33,933 bases of DNA from an uncultured Deferribacteraceae bacterium (GTDB lineage: Bacteria > Chrysiogenota > Deferribacteres > Deferribacterales > Mucispirillaceae): positions 1 through 33,933 of the forward strand of contig CAMQYS010000022.1 in the NCBI GenBank assembly GCA_947039395.1, given 5' to 3'. A model generated the notes under the pieces. It was given only the letters and a program-made list of their open reading frames with translations. It was not told the origin of the DNA and did no database searches. A program made the translations under genes and the position numbers. Positions 19,353 through 28,416 of this stretch are shown here, piece after piece. The stretch's first letter is position 1, and every line of letters starts with the position of its first letter.

Positions 19353-20000
19353 ATGTTTGGACCTAACCCTAATCATATATACCCGAACCCTAAATACAAA
19401 TCGATTGTTTTTTTAAAAAACATAGTAAAAAAACCAAATATAGTTGTTGGAGATTATACATTTTATTCATCAGAGAAAGAGTGTCCCACCCAGTTTGAAC
19501 GACACGTTACTCATCATTACGACTGGGTTGGTGATAAATTAATAATAGGCAAATTCTGTGCAATCGGCGAAGGGATAGAGTTTATCATGAACGGAGCAAA
19601 TCACCGTATGTGTTCTATCACAACCTACCCGTTTGATATACTTGAAAGTGGCTGGGAACTTAGTAAACCTGATTATCCTATTATGCCGTTTAAAGGCGAT
19701 ACTGTGATAGGTAACGATGTATGGATCGGTCAAAATGTAACTATCTTACCAGGTATTAAAATAGGAGATGGTGCAATCTTAGGAGCTGGATCACTTGTTA
19801 CTAAAGATGTAGAACCGTATACCATTATCGGAGGTAATCCTGCAAAAGCTATACGCAAAAGGTTTACTGATGAAAGAATTGAGTATCTGCTTGATGTTAA
19901 ATGGTGGGACTGGGATATAGAAAAAATATCTAAGAACCTTAACTTACTATGTAGTTGCGATATTAATGTTGTTCAAAAAGGCGATATCAAACCTAAATAA
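19353..20000 (+). CDS. Vat/CatB-type xenobiotic acetyltransferase (left-handed beta-helix)
   Basis: This 215-residue hexapeptide-repeat acetyltransferase is similar to streptogramin A acetyltransferases (VatD) and CatB. Clear family markers are MFGPNPNHIYP at the start, IGKFCAIGEG, and IMNGANHRM containing the presumed catalytic His. Next come the hexapeptide coils GNDVWIGQNVTILPGIKIGDGAILGAGSLVTKD, then IIGGNPAKAIRKRF and VKWWDWD. It would transfer an acetyl group from acetyl-CoA to a hydroxyl of a small molecule, but whether that is an antibiotic is unknown. AGGAG (19342-19346) fits the ATG at 19353 better than the TTG at 19350. The VatD resemblance suggests possible exchange with Gram-positive gut bacteria. 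That is an inference. Confidence 0.87.
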   Translation: MFGPNPNHIYPNPKYKSIVFLKNIVKKPNIVVGDYTFYSSEKECPTQFERHVTHHYDWVGDKLIIGKFCAIGEGIEFIMNGANHRMCSITTYPFDILESGWELSKPDYPIMPFKGDTVIGNDVWIGQNVTILPGIKIGDGAILGAGSLVTKDVEPYTIIGGNPAKAIRKRFTDERIEYLLDVKWWDWDIEKISKNLNLLCSCDINVVQKGDIKPK

Positions 20001-20090
20001 TTTACACTTGGTGAAACAACAATTATAGATTATCTATACAACATTTAAGATACTCTTTTAAACGATAAATATATTGGTTATAAGAATAAA

Positions 20091-20655
20091 ATGAATATAC
20101 CAAAAGAGAGAAAAATAAAACTATTACTCTCAATAGAAGAGGCTGTGAAACTTTTTTAGATCAACATAAGAACTTACAGTTTTACTGTTTCACATTTGAT
20201 TGCAACGTTGCATACAGTATGATACTCATCTGTTTCAATACAGAAGAGTACTCTGATAAAACATTAATACATTATCAAAACTCATATAAAAATGGATCTA
20301 AATAATATAAAGATATTCTAGAAAAAGAGTACGATAAAGAGTTTATAGTATATACTGCGTATCAATCAGATAAAGCTGTTATAGATTTGAAGTATAATAC
20401 AGGGGACTTCAAGTATTCATGTTTTAAAACATTTTATAAGATTATTGATAAAAATATAGAAAGTTATAACGATAAGTATGAATGCATAGATGCAGAAATT
20501 ACTATGAAATTTAATTATAAATTACTAAACGAGTTTGCCAAACTGATACTTTTAAAAGTATTCCAACAACAGAAGATTTTAGAGTCCTTTGCATAGATCA
20601 CAATGTAGAGGTTAAAGATGTAATGGAACGAACAGATAAATATATAACATACTGA
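20091..20655 (+). pseudogene. Decayed DUF4303-like gene (two frameshifts, one internal stop)
   Basis: Reading across frames gives one continuous protein of about 190 residues. It starts MNIPKERKIKLLLSIEEAVK at 20091 and meets TAG at 20157. One base lost from the T tract at 20152-20157 restores the frame to LDQHKNLQFYCFTFDCN. A TAA at 20303 interrupts after NGSK, and the same frame continues YKDILEKEYDKEF and KYNTGDFKYSCFK. Near 20541 one missing A shifts the frame again before DTFKSIPTTEDFRVLCIDHN and the end at 20655. The FYCFTFDC, NTEEY, GDFKY and IDHN segments resemble DUF4303 proteins, related in role to immunity-type proteins. The intact 69-codon frame at 20387-20596 is only a fragment of it. 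The gene is inactive unless the frameshifts are sequencing errors. Confidence 0.8.
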
Positions 20656-20793
20656 TAAAAACAATCTAAATTATCACCTAATCTATACTTATAAATATTA
20701 ATTACTCTCTATTAGATACTCTTATCATACCGATATGATTTAATTGGTATTGGTTTTGCTAAGATACACTTGAGAATATATTTTAGGTGTACT
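20656..20793. other. Intergenic region upstream of the LRV-repeat gene
   Basis: TACC (20729-20732) and GGTA flank an AT-rich stretch as a weak dyad. I see no strong promoter pair. AGGTG (20785-20789) serves the ATG at 20794. Confidence 0.4.
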
Positions 20794-23055
20794 ATGAAAG
20801 TGATGAGTAATCAATTCACAAAAGGAATTGACAACGGTTTTAAAACATATGGATTAGAGGTTAAAGCTATTGAAGCTGGAGTTACAAACTCTCTATTCCG
20901 CCTTAAATTGCATGATCTTTTTCATGAGTCTGAAACGATCGGCTTAGCGATCAGCGATATAGCAGGAGAGGATTTTAACTCTAATTGGAACACAATTATC
21001 AGCAATGATCTTATACCTCTTCTTCATGAATCTAAAAGAACAGACTCTATTCCTCCTGTCGCATTGATAGTGCCTTCAACCGATCTTACTAAATTAGTAG
21101 CATACCTTAAACTTCTTAATATTGAGGTTAATGTTTATCAACTTTTTCAAGGTTACTCTGTTGCTGGTATTAAAAAAAGTTATATAGAAAAATTCTATAA
21201 TAATTTTATGACTGAAAAAGTAAAACTTGCTAATATGGAAGATGATGTATATCAAATTAACGAGAAAGCATTAAAAACAATTATCACCAAAACTTTAACA
21301 ATTAACTATCAACAAAGTAAACATTTAAGCGATATTGTGAAAAATAATAAAGTTATACCTATGCCAGAACTTATGAAAAATGCTAATCAGTCTTTATCTA
21401 ATAATGATATAAATACTGCAAAAAACGGTAGAGCAAATGATAATATAAATACAAGATCGGCAAGTGTTTCTATATTTCATAACATTACTCATCTATATAA
21501 GAAAATCGCAATAGCCTCTTTAGTTGGAATAACTATTGCACTTCTCTTATCGGTTTTAAAAGTTTTATACTTCTCTAATAATGTTGTTAGAGACACTGCA
21601 ACTGTTATGTCTGCAAAAGTAGCTAATAATGAGTTATATAGAGGATTTAAGTTTTTTAAAGATCCTAATACAGAACTTCAAAAACTGCTTGCTAAAAACC
21701 AAAAAGTATCAGGAAAGTATCTAAATAAATTAGCTGAAACTGATCTATGGATAAATGTTGTTGAGAACCCTAAAAGTAATGCTGACTTTATTCTCTATGC
21801 GTCTAATCACGATTTAGAGATAGTGAGACTTAGTGCCGCATCAAATCCATCTACTCCATCTACTATTTTAAATAAGCTATCGTATGACAAGTCTGTAAAT
21901 GTAAGAATTGCCGTTGCTAAAAACCCATCAACTACTGGAAGTGTATTAAATGCCCTAGCAGCAGATATTCCAGAAGTTAGAGAGAACCTATTAGAGAATA
22001 TAAATCTTACTCCTGCACTACTTAAAAGAATTACTAACGATGTCACTCCAAGCTGTTCATTTAACAGAAGGCTTATGGCGAATAAATTGACTCCTCTTAA
22101 CACAATTATGTATAATGAAAATAATCCTGATGAATGTATAAGAGAAGGAATTGCATTAAATAAAACTACTCCATCAGATATAGTAGAACGTCTATCAAAT
22201 GATCCTAGTTCAAAGGTTAGATCAGCTGCTCTTATAAGTGATAAAGTATCAAATACTAGATTAAATCAGGTTTTTATTGATGACACAGTATTTCTTAGCA
22301 GTAGTCTCATTAATGAAACTGATATTATGGCTGCGATTCAAAATCCGAATATTAGTCAAACTATACTCGAAAAAGCTATGATTATTAATCCGAACAGATT
22401 TAATTCTGTTGTTGTGCATAACCCATCTATATCAGAATCTCTTCTATCTAATATTAAGATGCATGCTCAAGGTTCAAGTGGAGTAAATCAGTTTCTTCTA
22501 TTATCTAAGGATATCCCAACTGATACAGATATATTAGATAGAATTACTCAATCTGTTTTATCTGGAAAATCAACCATATTAACTGCACTAAAAAAAGAGT
22601 TAAATATTATATTTGCAGAGACAATTTATGATCCATATATTTTGACAGACTACATGTTAAGGTATGTTAATATTAAAGATAAAAATAAAGTTTCAAATAA
22701 ATATAATTTAGATAAAGATGTTGATATCTCCTTTATAGATAACGATAATCTTAATTATGTTCCGACAAACTTCACCGACAACACATACATTCTTAACTAT
22801 ATTTTAGCTAAAAATAATGGTGAAAAAATTACTACAGTAGCATTAAATGCTGCAGATAATATAGTTTATGAAATGCTAATTATTATGCTACCTAAAGTGG
22901 AGAGTGCTTTAGTTAATAGCAAACTTGTCGATAGAGAATACACAGACAACTATGCTAAACCAGAAGAAGATTCATATTTATCAAGTGATGAAGTGTTTTT
23001 TCAAAATAGCTATAGAATGATTGATCAAGTAAATAATTTCTTTGATGAGGTCTAA
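20794..23055 (+). CDS. Membrane protein with LRV/HEAT-like repeats, function unknown
   Basis: I do not recognise this protein of about 753 residues, but its layout is clear. An N-terminal cytoplasmic-looking alpha/beta domain (about 1-190) has strands such as TIGLAISDIAG and VALIVPSTD. A low-complexity Asn/Ser linker follows, then one transmembrane helix (IAIASLVGITIALLLSVLKVLYF, nucleotides about 21505-21573). A long repeat region then carries leucine-rich-repeat-variant/HEAT-like units, for example AASNPSTPSTILNKLSYDKS, VRIAVAKNPSTTGSVLNALA and ERLSNDPSSKVRSAAL. With one membrane span, the repeats should lie on the opposite side of the membrane from the N-terminal domain. The open frame begins at TTG 20770, but ATG 20794 has the AGGTG site. 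It overlaps the next gene by one base. Confidence 0.7.
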   Translation: MKVMSNQFTKGIDNGFKTYGLEVKAIEAGVTNSLFRLKLHDLFHESETIGLAISDIAGEDFNSNWNTIISNDLIPLLHESKRTDSIPPVALIVPSTDLTKLVAYLKLLNIEVNVYQLFQGYSVAGIKKSYIEKFYNNFMTEKVKLANMEDDVYQINEKALKTIITKTLTINYQQSKHLSDIVKNNKVIPMPELMKNANQSLSNNDINTAKNGRANDNINTRSASVSIFHNITHLYKKIAIASLVGITIALLLSVLKVLYFSNNVVRDTATVMSAKVANNELYRGFKFFKDPNTELQKLLAKNQKVSGKYLNKLAETDLWINVVENPKSNADFILYASNHDLEIVRLSAASNPSTPSTILNKLSYDKSVNVRIAVAKNPSTTGSVLNALAADIPEVRENLLENINLTPALLKRITNDVTPSCSFNRRLMANKLTPLNTIMYNENNPDECIREGIALNKTTPSDIVERLSNDPSSKVRSAALISDKVSNTRLNQVFIDDTVFLSSSLINETDIMAAIQNPNISQTILEKAMIINPNRFNSVVVHNPSISESLLSNIKMHAQGSSGVNQFLLLSKDIPTDTDILDRITQSVLSGKSTILTALKKELNIIFAETIYDPYILTDYMLRYVNIKDKNKVSNKYNLDKDVDISFIDNDNLNYVPTNFTDNTYILNYILAKNNGEKITTVALNAADNIVYEMLIIMLPKVESALVNSKLVDREYTDNYAKPEEDSYLSSDEVFFQNSYRMIDQVNNFFDEV

Positions 23056-23597
23056 TGAAGTCAAGTAAATTTCTTAATAATGTGAAAAGTGTATTCTCTT
23101 CAATGGGGTTAAAAGTTTTTAAAGGAACAGAAGATTTCCTATATTCAAAACCAGAACTTATTGCAGTATACGAAGAAATAAAAAAATACTATGTTATTCA
23201 AGCTATAACAGAGAGCAGTTTTACAGAACCAAATACCTCTGTTGATTTAGATATAGCAGATGAAGATTCTGTTAGATATTATCATAATCTACTTGAAAGA
23301 GATAAATATCTAACCTCTATAGCGATTTCTATAATGTTTGAACTAACTGAAGCAATTTCTAACACATTAAATACTGGTGTAACTAATGAATTAAAGTTAA
23401 ATGATATGACTTGTTATGCAGGTATTGTTACAGATATATCATATTACAATTCAATAGAAACAGTGTTAAATGTTTTGAAAATTGAAAACAAAAGCCTTGA
23501 TATTATTGATCAGTTTCAACTTATTTTAATATCAAAAGAAGATACTATCAAGCTTCAAAAAGGGTATAATCAAAAAAGTAATATCTCAAAAAGTTGA
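23055..23597 (+). CDS. Small protein coupled to the LRV-repeat protein, unknown function
   Basis: This 180-residue protein is translated from an ATG that overlaps the stop of the upstream gene (TAATG), so the two are almost certainly made together and may form a complex. It is predicted soluble and largely helical, without signal peptide or metal motif. The N-terminus is basic (MKSSKFLNNVKSVFSSMGLKVF) and the middle acidic (VDLDIADEDSVRYY). I recognise no family. With its neighbour it makes a two-gene unit of undescribed function placed directly before the radical SAM/MnmC-like pair. Confidence 0.65.
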   Translation: MKSSKFLNNVKSVFSSMGLKVFKGTEDFLYSKPELIAVYEEIKKYYVIQAITESSFTEPNTSVDLDIADEDSVRYYHNLLERDKYLTSIAISIMFELTEAISNTLNTGVTNELKLNDMTCYAGIVTDISYYNSIETVLNVLKIENKSLDIIDQFQLILISKEDTIKLQKGYNQKSNISKS

Positions 23598-23653
23598 CTA
23601 TTTAGAACCTTATAATCTGTCTAAAAAATTATATCATTTATGGAAGTGAAGTT

Positions 23654-24979
23654 ATGTCAAGAATACCAAATTTAGTTTATGCTGATGAAGATGGAAGTAT
23701 ATATCCTCATCCATATTTGAAAATGTCTGTACGTTCTGGTACCTATGATATGCTCCCATATGATACAGAGTTGATTAAGCTTCCACCATCATCAAGACTC
23801 TATTTCCTACCATTTACAACAGCTGTAGCTTATGATGAAAATAAATCTACTATGGTGGACTTTAATGAAGGGTTAGCTGTATCCGTTTTTCTTCCACCAG
23901 GTTATCTACGTTTATTTCTGCCAAGTTATAAGAAAAAAACCGACTATACTATGCCTCTTTTTGCATACACTGCTGTTGGAGAATTAGATGGCGATCTTGT
24001 TGTGCCTGCCATAAAAGTTGATGATGATTCTCATTGGCGTCCATCATTATACGATTTTAGTGATAATTTTGAAAAAAAAGTAGATGAGTTTTTAAGTAAA
24101 GTAAATAAAAATAATAGATTATATGAACAACTTAAAATATGTGCATTAAAGTATCATTGTACCGCTGCAAAAAATGTATTCTATCCTAGATGGGAGTGTC
24201 CCATTCCTACATCTCCATCGTGTAACGCTAACTGTGTAGGGTGTATATCTTTACAAACAGCCGAGAGTTGTGTCTCTTCACAAGATAGAATAAATTTTAT
24301 CCCAACAGCAACTGAGATAGCTGAAGTTGCATTAAACCATCATGAAATAGCTAAAGATCCGATTATATCTTTCGGACAAGGCTGTGAAGGCGATCCGATA
24401 CTTCAAACTGATATTATAGTTGAGGCTGTGAAGATCATTAAAAAAGCTGTGCCAAATCTTACTGTAAACTTTAACTCAAACTGCTCTATACCTGAAAATA
24501 TCAATAAATTAATCAATGCAGGTGTTGATAGTTTTCGTGTATCTACCATATCCTTTATAGATGATACTTATAACGCATATTATCGTCCACGTAAATATAC
24601 TATTGAAGATGTTAAAAAATCTATGGGTTTAATTAGAGATGCTAATAGATATTTACAGATAAATCTTCTTACTTGTCCTGGACTAAACGATAGAAACTCT
24701 GAAGCTGATGAACTTATAAATGTTGTGAAAGAGTATAAAGTAAATCTAATACAAACAAGAAATCTAAATATAGATACAAACCTATTATTCAGTAAGTTAG
24801 CTGTTAAATCTGATGAAATATACGGTATAAAAAATATGTTAAAAAGAATAAAAAAAGAATCTCCAACGACATTATTCGGATACTTTAATAGAATGAAAAA
24901 AGATTTTAATAAAGATAGAATGCTTCCAGATTTAAGGACTAAGAGATATGTCTCTGAAGACGCTCGTAAAAATATATAA
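23654..24979 (+). CDS. Radical SAM protein of unassigned subfamily
   Basis: This 441-residue protein has an N-terminal domain of about 185 residues (MSRIPNLVYADEDGSIYPHP, a family-conserved opening as I recall from Deltaproteobacteria and Deferribacteres). The radical SAM core follows, with SCNANCVGC (C-x3-C-x2-C, about residues 190-197) binding the 4Fe-4S cluster that cleaves S-adenosylmethionine. Downstream core features are ISFGQGCEGDP (the GGE-like SAM motif), NFNSNCSIPE, DSFRVSTIS and LLTCPGLNDR. The substrate is unknown. The gene overlaps the following MnmC-like gene by 32 bases, a conserved pairing in my recollection, so a role in tRNA or translation-related modification is plausible but unproven. 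Confidence 0.85.
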   Translation: MSRIPNLVYADEDGSIYPHPYLKMSVRSGTYDMLPYDTELIKLPPSSRLYFLPFTTAVAYDENKSTMVDFNEGLAVSVFLPPGYLRLFLPSYKKKTDYTMPLFAYTAVGELDGDLVVPAIKVDDDSHWRPSLYDFSDNFEKKVDEFLSKVNKNNRLYEQLKICALKYHCTAAKNVFYPRWECPIPTSPSCNANCVGCISLQTAESCVSSQDRINFIPTATEIAEVALNHHEIAKDPIISFGQGCEGDPILQTDIIVEAVKIIKKAVPNLTVNFNSNCSIPENINKLINAGVDSFRVSTISFIDDTYNAYYRPRKYTIEDVKKSMGLIRDANRYLQINLLTCPGLNDRNSEADELINVVKEYKVNLIQTRNLNIDTNLLFSKLAVKSDEIYGIKNMLKRIKKESPTTLFGYFNRMKKDFNKDRMLPDLRTKRYVSEDARKNI

Positions 24980-25646
24980 AGATAAAAAAATCATAAGAAC
25001 TAGTGATGGTTCTTTTACATTATACTCATCTACATACAATGAAAGTTATAAGACAAAATCTACTGGTGCTTTTACTGAAAGTTATCATAAATTTATCAAA
25101 CAATCAAATATAGCTGAAAGATTAAAAGATAAAGATATACGAATTCTAGATATATGTTTTGGGTTAGGACAAAATATAGCAACAACTATTCATGAAGTTG
25201 AAAAATACGATCTAAATAACAAACTTCATATCGTATCTATAGAACTTGATCCTCATTTAATAGAAATCGTTAAATCATTATATATTTTATCACCCGTAAA
25301 ATCATACTCTATAGTAAGAGAACTACTTAATAATGGATCGTATAGAAATTACTCACTTGAACTATATATTAGCGATCTACGAGATATTTTATATAATCTA
25401 ACAGGTAAATTTGATATCATTTACTTCGATCCATTTTCAAAAAAACATAACCCAGAACTATGGGAAATACAGGTTTTTAAAAGACTTTACGACCTTCTAG
25501 AAGATGATGGATATATGATGACATACGCCTCATCAAAAATAATTACCGAAGATTTAAAGTCAGTAAATTTTAAAGTAGAAAAAATAAGTTCTATAGGTAG
25601 CAGACGACACCCAAGTATCAGATTATATAAAAATATCGATCAATAA
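24948..25646 (+). CDS. MnmC-like SAM-dependent methyltransferase (DUF752 type)
   Basis: This 232-residue Rossmann methyltransferase resembles the methyltransferase half of MnmC, which completes 5-methylaminomethyl-2-thiouridine at the wobble position of tRNA. The opening TSDGSFTLYSSTYNESYKTKSTGAFTESYHKF matches the DUF752 start. SAM binding is ILDICFGLGQNIA (about 65-77), and the active-site segment is YFDPFSKKHNPELWEIQVF (about 158-176), with LEDDGYMMTYASS near the end. It lacks the FAD oxidase domain of enterobacterial MnmC, so it is a stand-alone methyltransferase. It starts 32 bases inside the radical SAM gene and so is translationally linked to it. Confidence 0.85.
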   Translation: MSLKTLVKIYKDKKIIRTSDGSFTLYSSTYNESYKTKSTGAFTESYHKFIKQSNIAERLKDKDIRILDICFGLGQNIATTIHEVEKYDLNNKLHIVSIELDPHLIEIVKSLYILSPVKSYSIVRELLNNGSYRNYSLELYISDLRDILYNLTGKFDIIYFDPFSKKHNPELWEIQVFKRLYDLLEDDGYMMTYASSKIITEDLKSVNFKVEKISSIGSRRHPSIRLYKNIDQ

Positions 25647-25737
25647 AAATTAATATTGTGTTTTTCTCATAAATATCGGATAATTAAACATAAGTTATGG
25701 GAAGTATAAAAATATAATCTTACTTGGAGGAACTAGT

Positions 25738-27378
25738 ATGTATGATACGTGGAAAGCAGAGTACGATAAGACCTTAGCAAAATCACCAGAGAGGAAAACT
25801 CCTTTTAAAACTACCTCTGGATATGTAGTAAAACCTTTTTATTCTCCAGCAGATCTACCTAATTTTGATTTTGAAAAAAATGTAGGTTATCCTGGTCAAT
25901 ATCCTATGACTCGTGGTGTACAACCATCGATGTATAGAGGAAGATTTTGGACAATGCGTCAATATGCAGGATTTGCAACAGCTGCAGAGTCTAATAAGAG
26001 ATATAGATTTTTATTAGATCAAGGAACAACTGGTTTATCATGTGCGTTTGATTTACCAACTCAGATCGGTTTCGATTCAGATGATCCTATGGCTTCAGGC
26101 GAAGTTGGAAAAGTTGGAGTTGCTATTGACTCATTAGAAGATGTAGAGATGCTACTGGATCAAATTCCATTAGATAAAGTTTCAACTTCTATGACGATAA
26201 ACTCTACTGCAACATTTCTTTTAGCATCTTATTTAGCTGTTGGTGAGAAACAAGGTGTACCATCAGCAAAACTACAAGGAACAATTCAAAATGATATCTT
26301 AAAAGAGTATATGGCAAGAGGAACTTATCGTTTCCCACCTGTACCATCAATGAGATTAATTACTGATATATTCTCATTCTGTAAAGATAATATACCTTTA
26401 TGGAACTCTATATCAATTTCAGGCTACCATATCCGTGAAGCAGGATCAGATGCAGTTCAAGAAGTTGCATTTACATTAGCTGATGGTATAGCTTACGTTG
26501 ATGCTGCGATTAAAGCAGGATTAGATGTTGATGCGTTCGCTGGTAGATTATCATTCTTCTTTAACTGTCATAACAACTTCTTAGAAGAAGTAGCAAAATT
26601 TAGAGCAGCTCGTAGATTATGGGCTAAAATCATGACTGAACGTTTTAAAGTTAAAAACCCTCGTAATGCTACAATGCGTTTTCACACTCAAACGGCTGGT
26701 TGTACATTAACTGCTCAACAACCTATGAATAACGTTGTGCGTGTTGCATTACAAACATTAGCAGCTTGTATGGGTGGAACTCAATCACTACATACAAACT
26801 CATACGATGAAGCATTAGCGTTACCATCTGAAGATTCAGTACGTATCGCACTTAGAACTCAACAGATCGTTGCTAATGAGTCTGGTGCTGCTGATACTAT
26901 TGATCCATTAGGTGGAGCTTATATTATTGAACATATGACTGATGATATCGAAAGAAGAGCTGAAGAGTATATCACTAAAATAGATGATATAGGTGGAATG
27001 TTACGTGCCTTAGAGCAAGGATATCCACAGAAAGAAATTCAAAATTCTGCTTATGAGTATCAAGTTGCAATTGATAAGAAAGAACTAATAATTGTTGGAC
27101 TTAACTCTAATATTATGGAAGAGCCACCTCTTAAAGGCTTATTAAAAGTTGATATCGCTGTTGAGAAAGCACAAGTTGAAAGACTTAAAAAATTAAGAGA
27201 GAGAAGAGATAACGATGCTGTTAAACGTGCTCTTGTTGAACTTAAAGCTGCAGCTGCAGGAACTGATAATATTATGCCTAAAATGGTTGAAGCTGTTAAA
27301 GTTTACGCTACATTAGGTGAAACAATGAAAGAACTTGTTAGCGTTTACGGTGAATTCAAAGAAAACGTAGTACTGTAA
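25738..27378 (+). CDS. Methylmalonyl-CoA mutase, catalytic (N-terminal) subunit
   Basis: This 546-residue protein is the substrate-binding TIM-barrel subunit of the adenosylcobalamin-dependent mutase that interconverts methylmalonyl-CoA and succinyl-CoA in propionate metabolism. Family motifs are [86 protein letters not shown] (active-site His at about 231), [14 protein letters not shown] and [16 protein letters not shown]. The C-terminal B12-binding domain is absent, as expected for the split type. Its partner gene and the chaperone MeaB/ArgK are not in the window. GGAGG precedes the ATG by about 8 bases. Codon use is somewhat more GC-rich than in the neighbours, as expected for a highly expressed gene. 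Confidence 0.93.
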   Translation: MYDTWKAEYDKTLAKSPERKTPFKTTSGYVVKPFYSPADLPNFDFEKNVGYPGQYPMTRGVQPSMYRGRFWTMRQYAGFATAAESNKRYRFLLDQGTTGLSCAFDLPTQIGFDSDDPMASGEVGKVGVAIDSLEDVEMLLDQIPLDKVSTSMTINSTATFLLASYLAVGEKQGVPSAKLQGTIQNDILKEYMARGTYRFPPVPSMRLITDIFSFCKDNIPLWNSISISGYHIREAGSDAVQEVAFTLADGIAYVDAAIKAGLDVDAFAGRLSFFFNCHNNFLEEVAKFRAARRLWAKIMTERFKVKNPRNATMRFHTQTAGCTLTAQQPMNNVVRVALQTLAACMGGTQSLHTNSYDEALALPSEDSVRIALRTQQIVANESGAADTIDPLGGAYIIEHMTDDIERRAEEYITKIDDIGGMLRALEQGYPQKEIQNSAYEYQVAIDKKELIIVGLNSNIMEEPPLKGLLKVDIAVEKAQVERLKKLRERRDNDAVKRALVELKAAAAGTDNIMPKMVEAVKVYATLGETMKELVSVYGEFKENVVL

Positions 27379-27392
27379 GGATCTCCTTACAG
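27373..27392 (+). promoter_or_regulatory. Stem-loop spanning the mutase stop codon
   Basis: CTGTAAGG (27373-27380) and CCTTACAG (27385-27392) form a perfect 8-bp stem with an ATCT loop, enclosing the TAA stop at 27376-27378. No T tract follows, so it is not a terminator by itself. It could protect the 3' end of the message. Confidence 0.5.
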
Positions 27393-27441
27393 AAGATATA
27401 AGTAAAAGATATTTTTAACAAATATTTTAAATAGTTACTTA

Positions 27442-27657
27442 AGTGGTGGGGTAGGTTTTATATCTACTCCACTTTTTTATGTGAATTTATATAATGTGCT
27501 TAGTGGTTGATAGGTTTTATATCTGTCCCACTTTTTTTATATGAATTTATATAATGTGCTTAGTGGTTGATAGGTTTGATATCTGTCCCACTTTTTTATG
27601 TGAATTTATATAATGTGCTTAGTGGTTGATAGGTTTGATATCTGTCCCACTTTTTTT
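27442..27657 (+). repeat. Four tandem 59-60 bp units, each a Rho-independent terminator
   Basis: AGTGG starts at 27442, 27502, 27562 and 27621, a period of 60, 60 and 59 bp. Each unit forms a hairpin (AGTGG with CCACT, then an inner GATAGG/TCTGTC-type stem after a 2-3 base bulge, loop about 7) directly followed by TTTTTT(T)AT. The inner stem of the first unit differs (GGTAG/CTACT) but still pairs, while the spacer GAATTTATATAATGTGCT is the same throughout. The array ends the methylmalonyl-CoA mutase transcript four times over, with no gene until 27940. Confidence 0.8.
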
Positions 27658-27939
27658 ATATGAATTTATATAAAATATTTATATAATGATTTTTATCATG
27701 TATAACCGTAAAAAATAAAATTTAATATCTATTCTGTAATTTCTTATCTACTAATTTAATATAGCAATACTTCACTCATACAATTTTATTGTCTATAAAA
27801 TTTATACAAGTAACTCCCTCCCCTTGCATACCTCTTTTAATTTTAACTATCTATTCATCTATATATTTTTAATTATAAAATAAATAATGAAGAATATACA
27901 AAGCTGTGATAAGGTACGATGGTTAGATAGGAGTTAAGA
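27658..27939. other. Intergenic region, AT-rich, upstream of the small AbiTii-like ORFs
   Basis: This stretch lies between the terminator array and the gene at 27940. I see no ORF with a ribosome site, no strong hairpin and no repeat beyond the last fragment of the array. A promoter for 27940 must lie here, but I could not assign it. Confidence 0.45.
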
Positions 27940-28323
27940 ATGGATAACATTATAAAAATAAATGAAGAGGCAAAAAATTGCCAAACGAAAGAAGTGAAAA
28001 GTAGTTCAATACAAATGATAAAGATAGGTAGTGGCAATAGCAATAGTAATATTAAAAGTAACGTGTTTAATTATAATAAAGTATTAGATATTTTATCATC
28101 TATACAGACACTCTCTGATAGTGATGAGTTTGCGACAGATTTTAGTAGTAATACTGACGCTGTTAAATCTGTGATTACTGATACGATTGAGATGGTGAAA
28201 AGAAAAGATACTCCGACTAATATAAACATAAGTTTAGAGAAGATCAAAGTTTTTGCAGAGGGCATAGGCAAAAGCACGATTGCAACAGATATTAACAGAT
28301 TAATCTTAAAGGCGATTAATTAA
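27940..28323 (+). CDS. Small protein resembling the C-terminal part of AbiTii-type proteins
   Basis: This 127-residue protein has a good ribosome site (AGGAG about 6 bases before the ATG). The N-terminal third is hydrophilic and ends in a Ser/Asn-rich segment (GSGNSNSNIKSNVFNYNKV). The rest is helical with two amphipathic helices (ILSSIQTLSDSDEFATDF, IEMVKRKDTP) and a C-terminal helix. A G-N-S-N linker followed by a helical bundle is, from memory, typical of the C-terminal extension in AbiTii-domain and other antiphage-type proteins, but the match is loose. No transmembrane segment or catalytic motif is visible. A second small ORF with a related theme follows 93 bp downstream in the same direction. 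Confidence 0.5.
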   Translation: MDNIIKINEEAKNCQTKEVKSSSIQMIKIGSGNSNSNIKSNVFNYNKVLDILSSIQTLSDSDEFATDFSSNTDAVKSVITDTIEMVKRKDTPTNINISLEKIKVFAEGIGKSTIATDINRLILKAIN

Positions 28324-28416
28324 GTTTTATGTTGTAATCGTAAAATCACTTAATTAAGTATTGATGTTTTTAGTAGCGTATAAAGTTATCATAATAGGTA
28401 TTATTCGGAGGACAAA

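Noticed and set aside
21807-22103. Minus-strand frame inside the LRV-repeat gene
   Set aside because: It is antisense to a longer, well-formed repeat protein and has no ribosome site.
27442-27657. CRISPR-like direct repeats
   Set aside because: The whole 59-60 bp period is conserved, including the supposed spacer, and each unit is a terminator hairpin.
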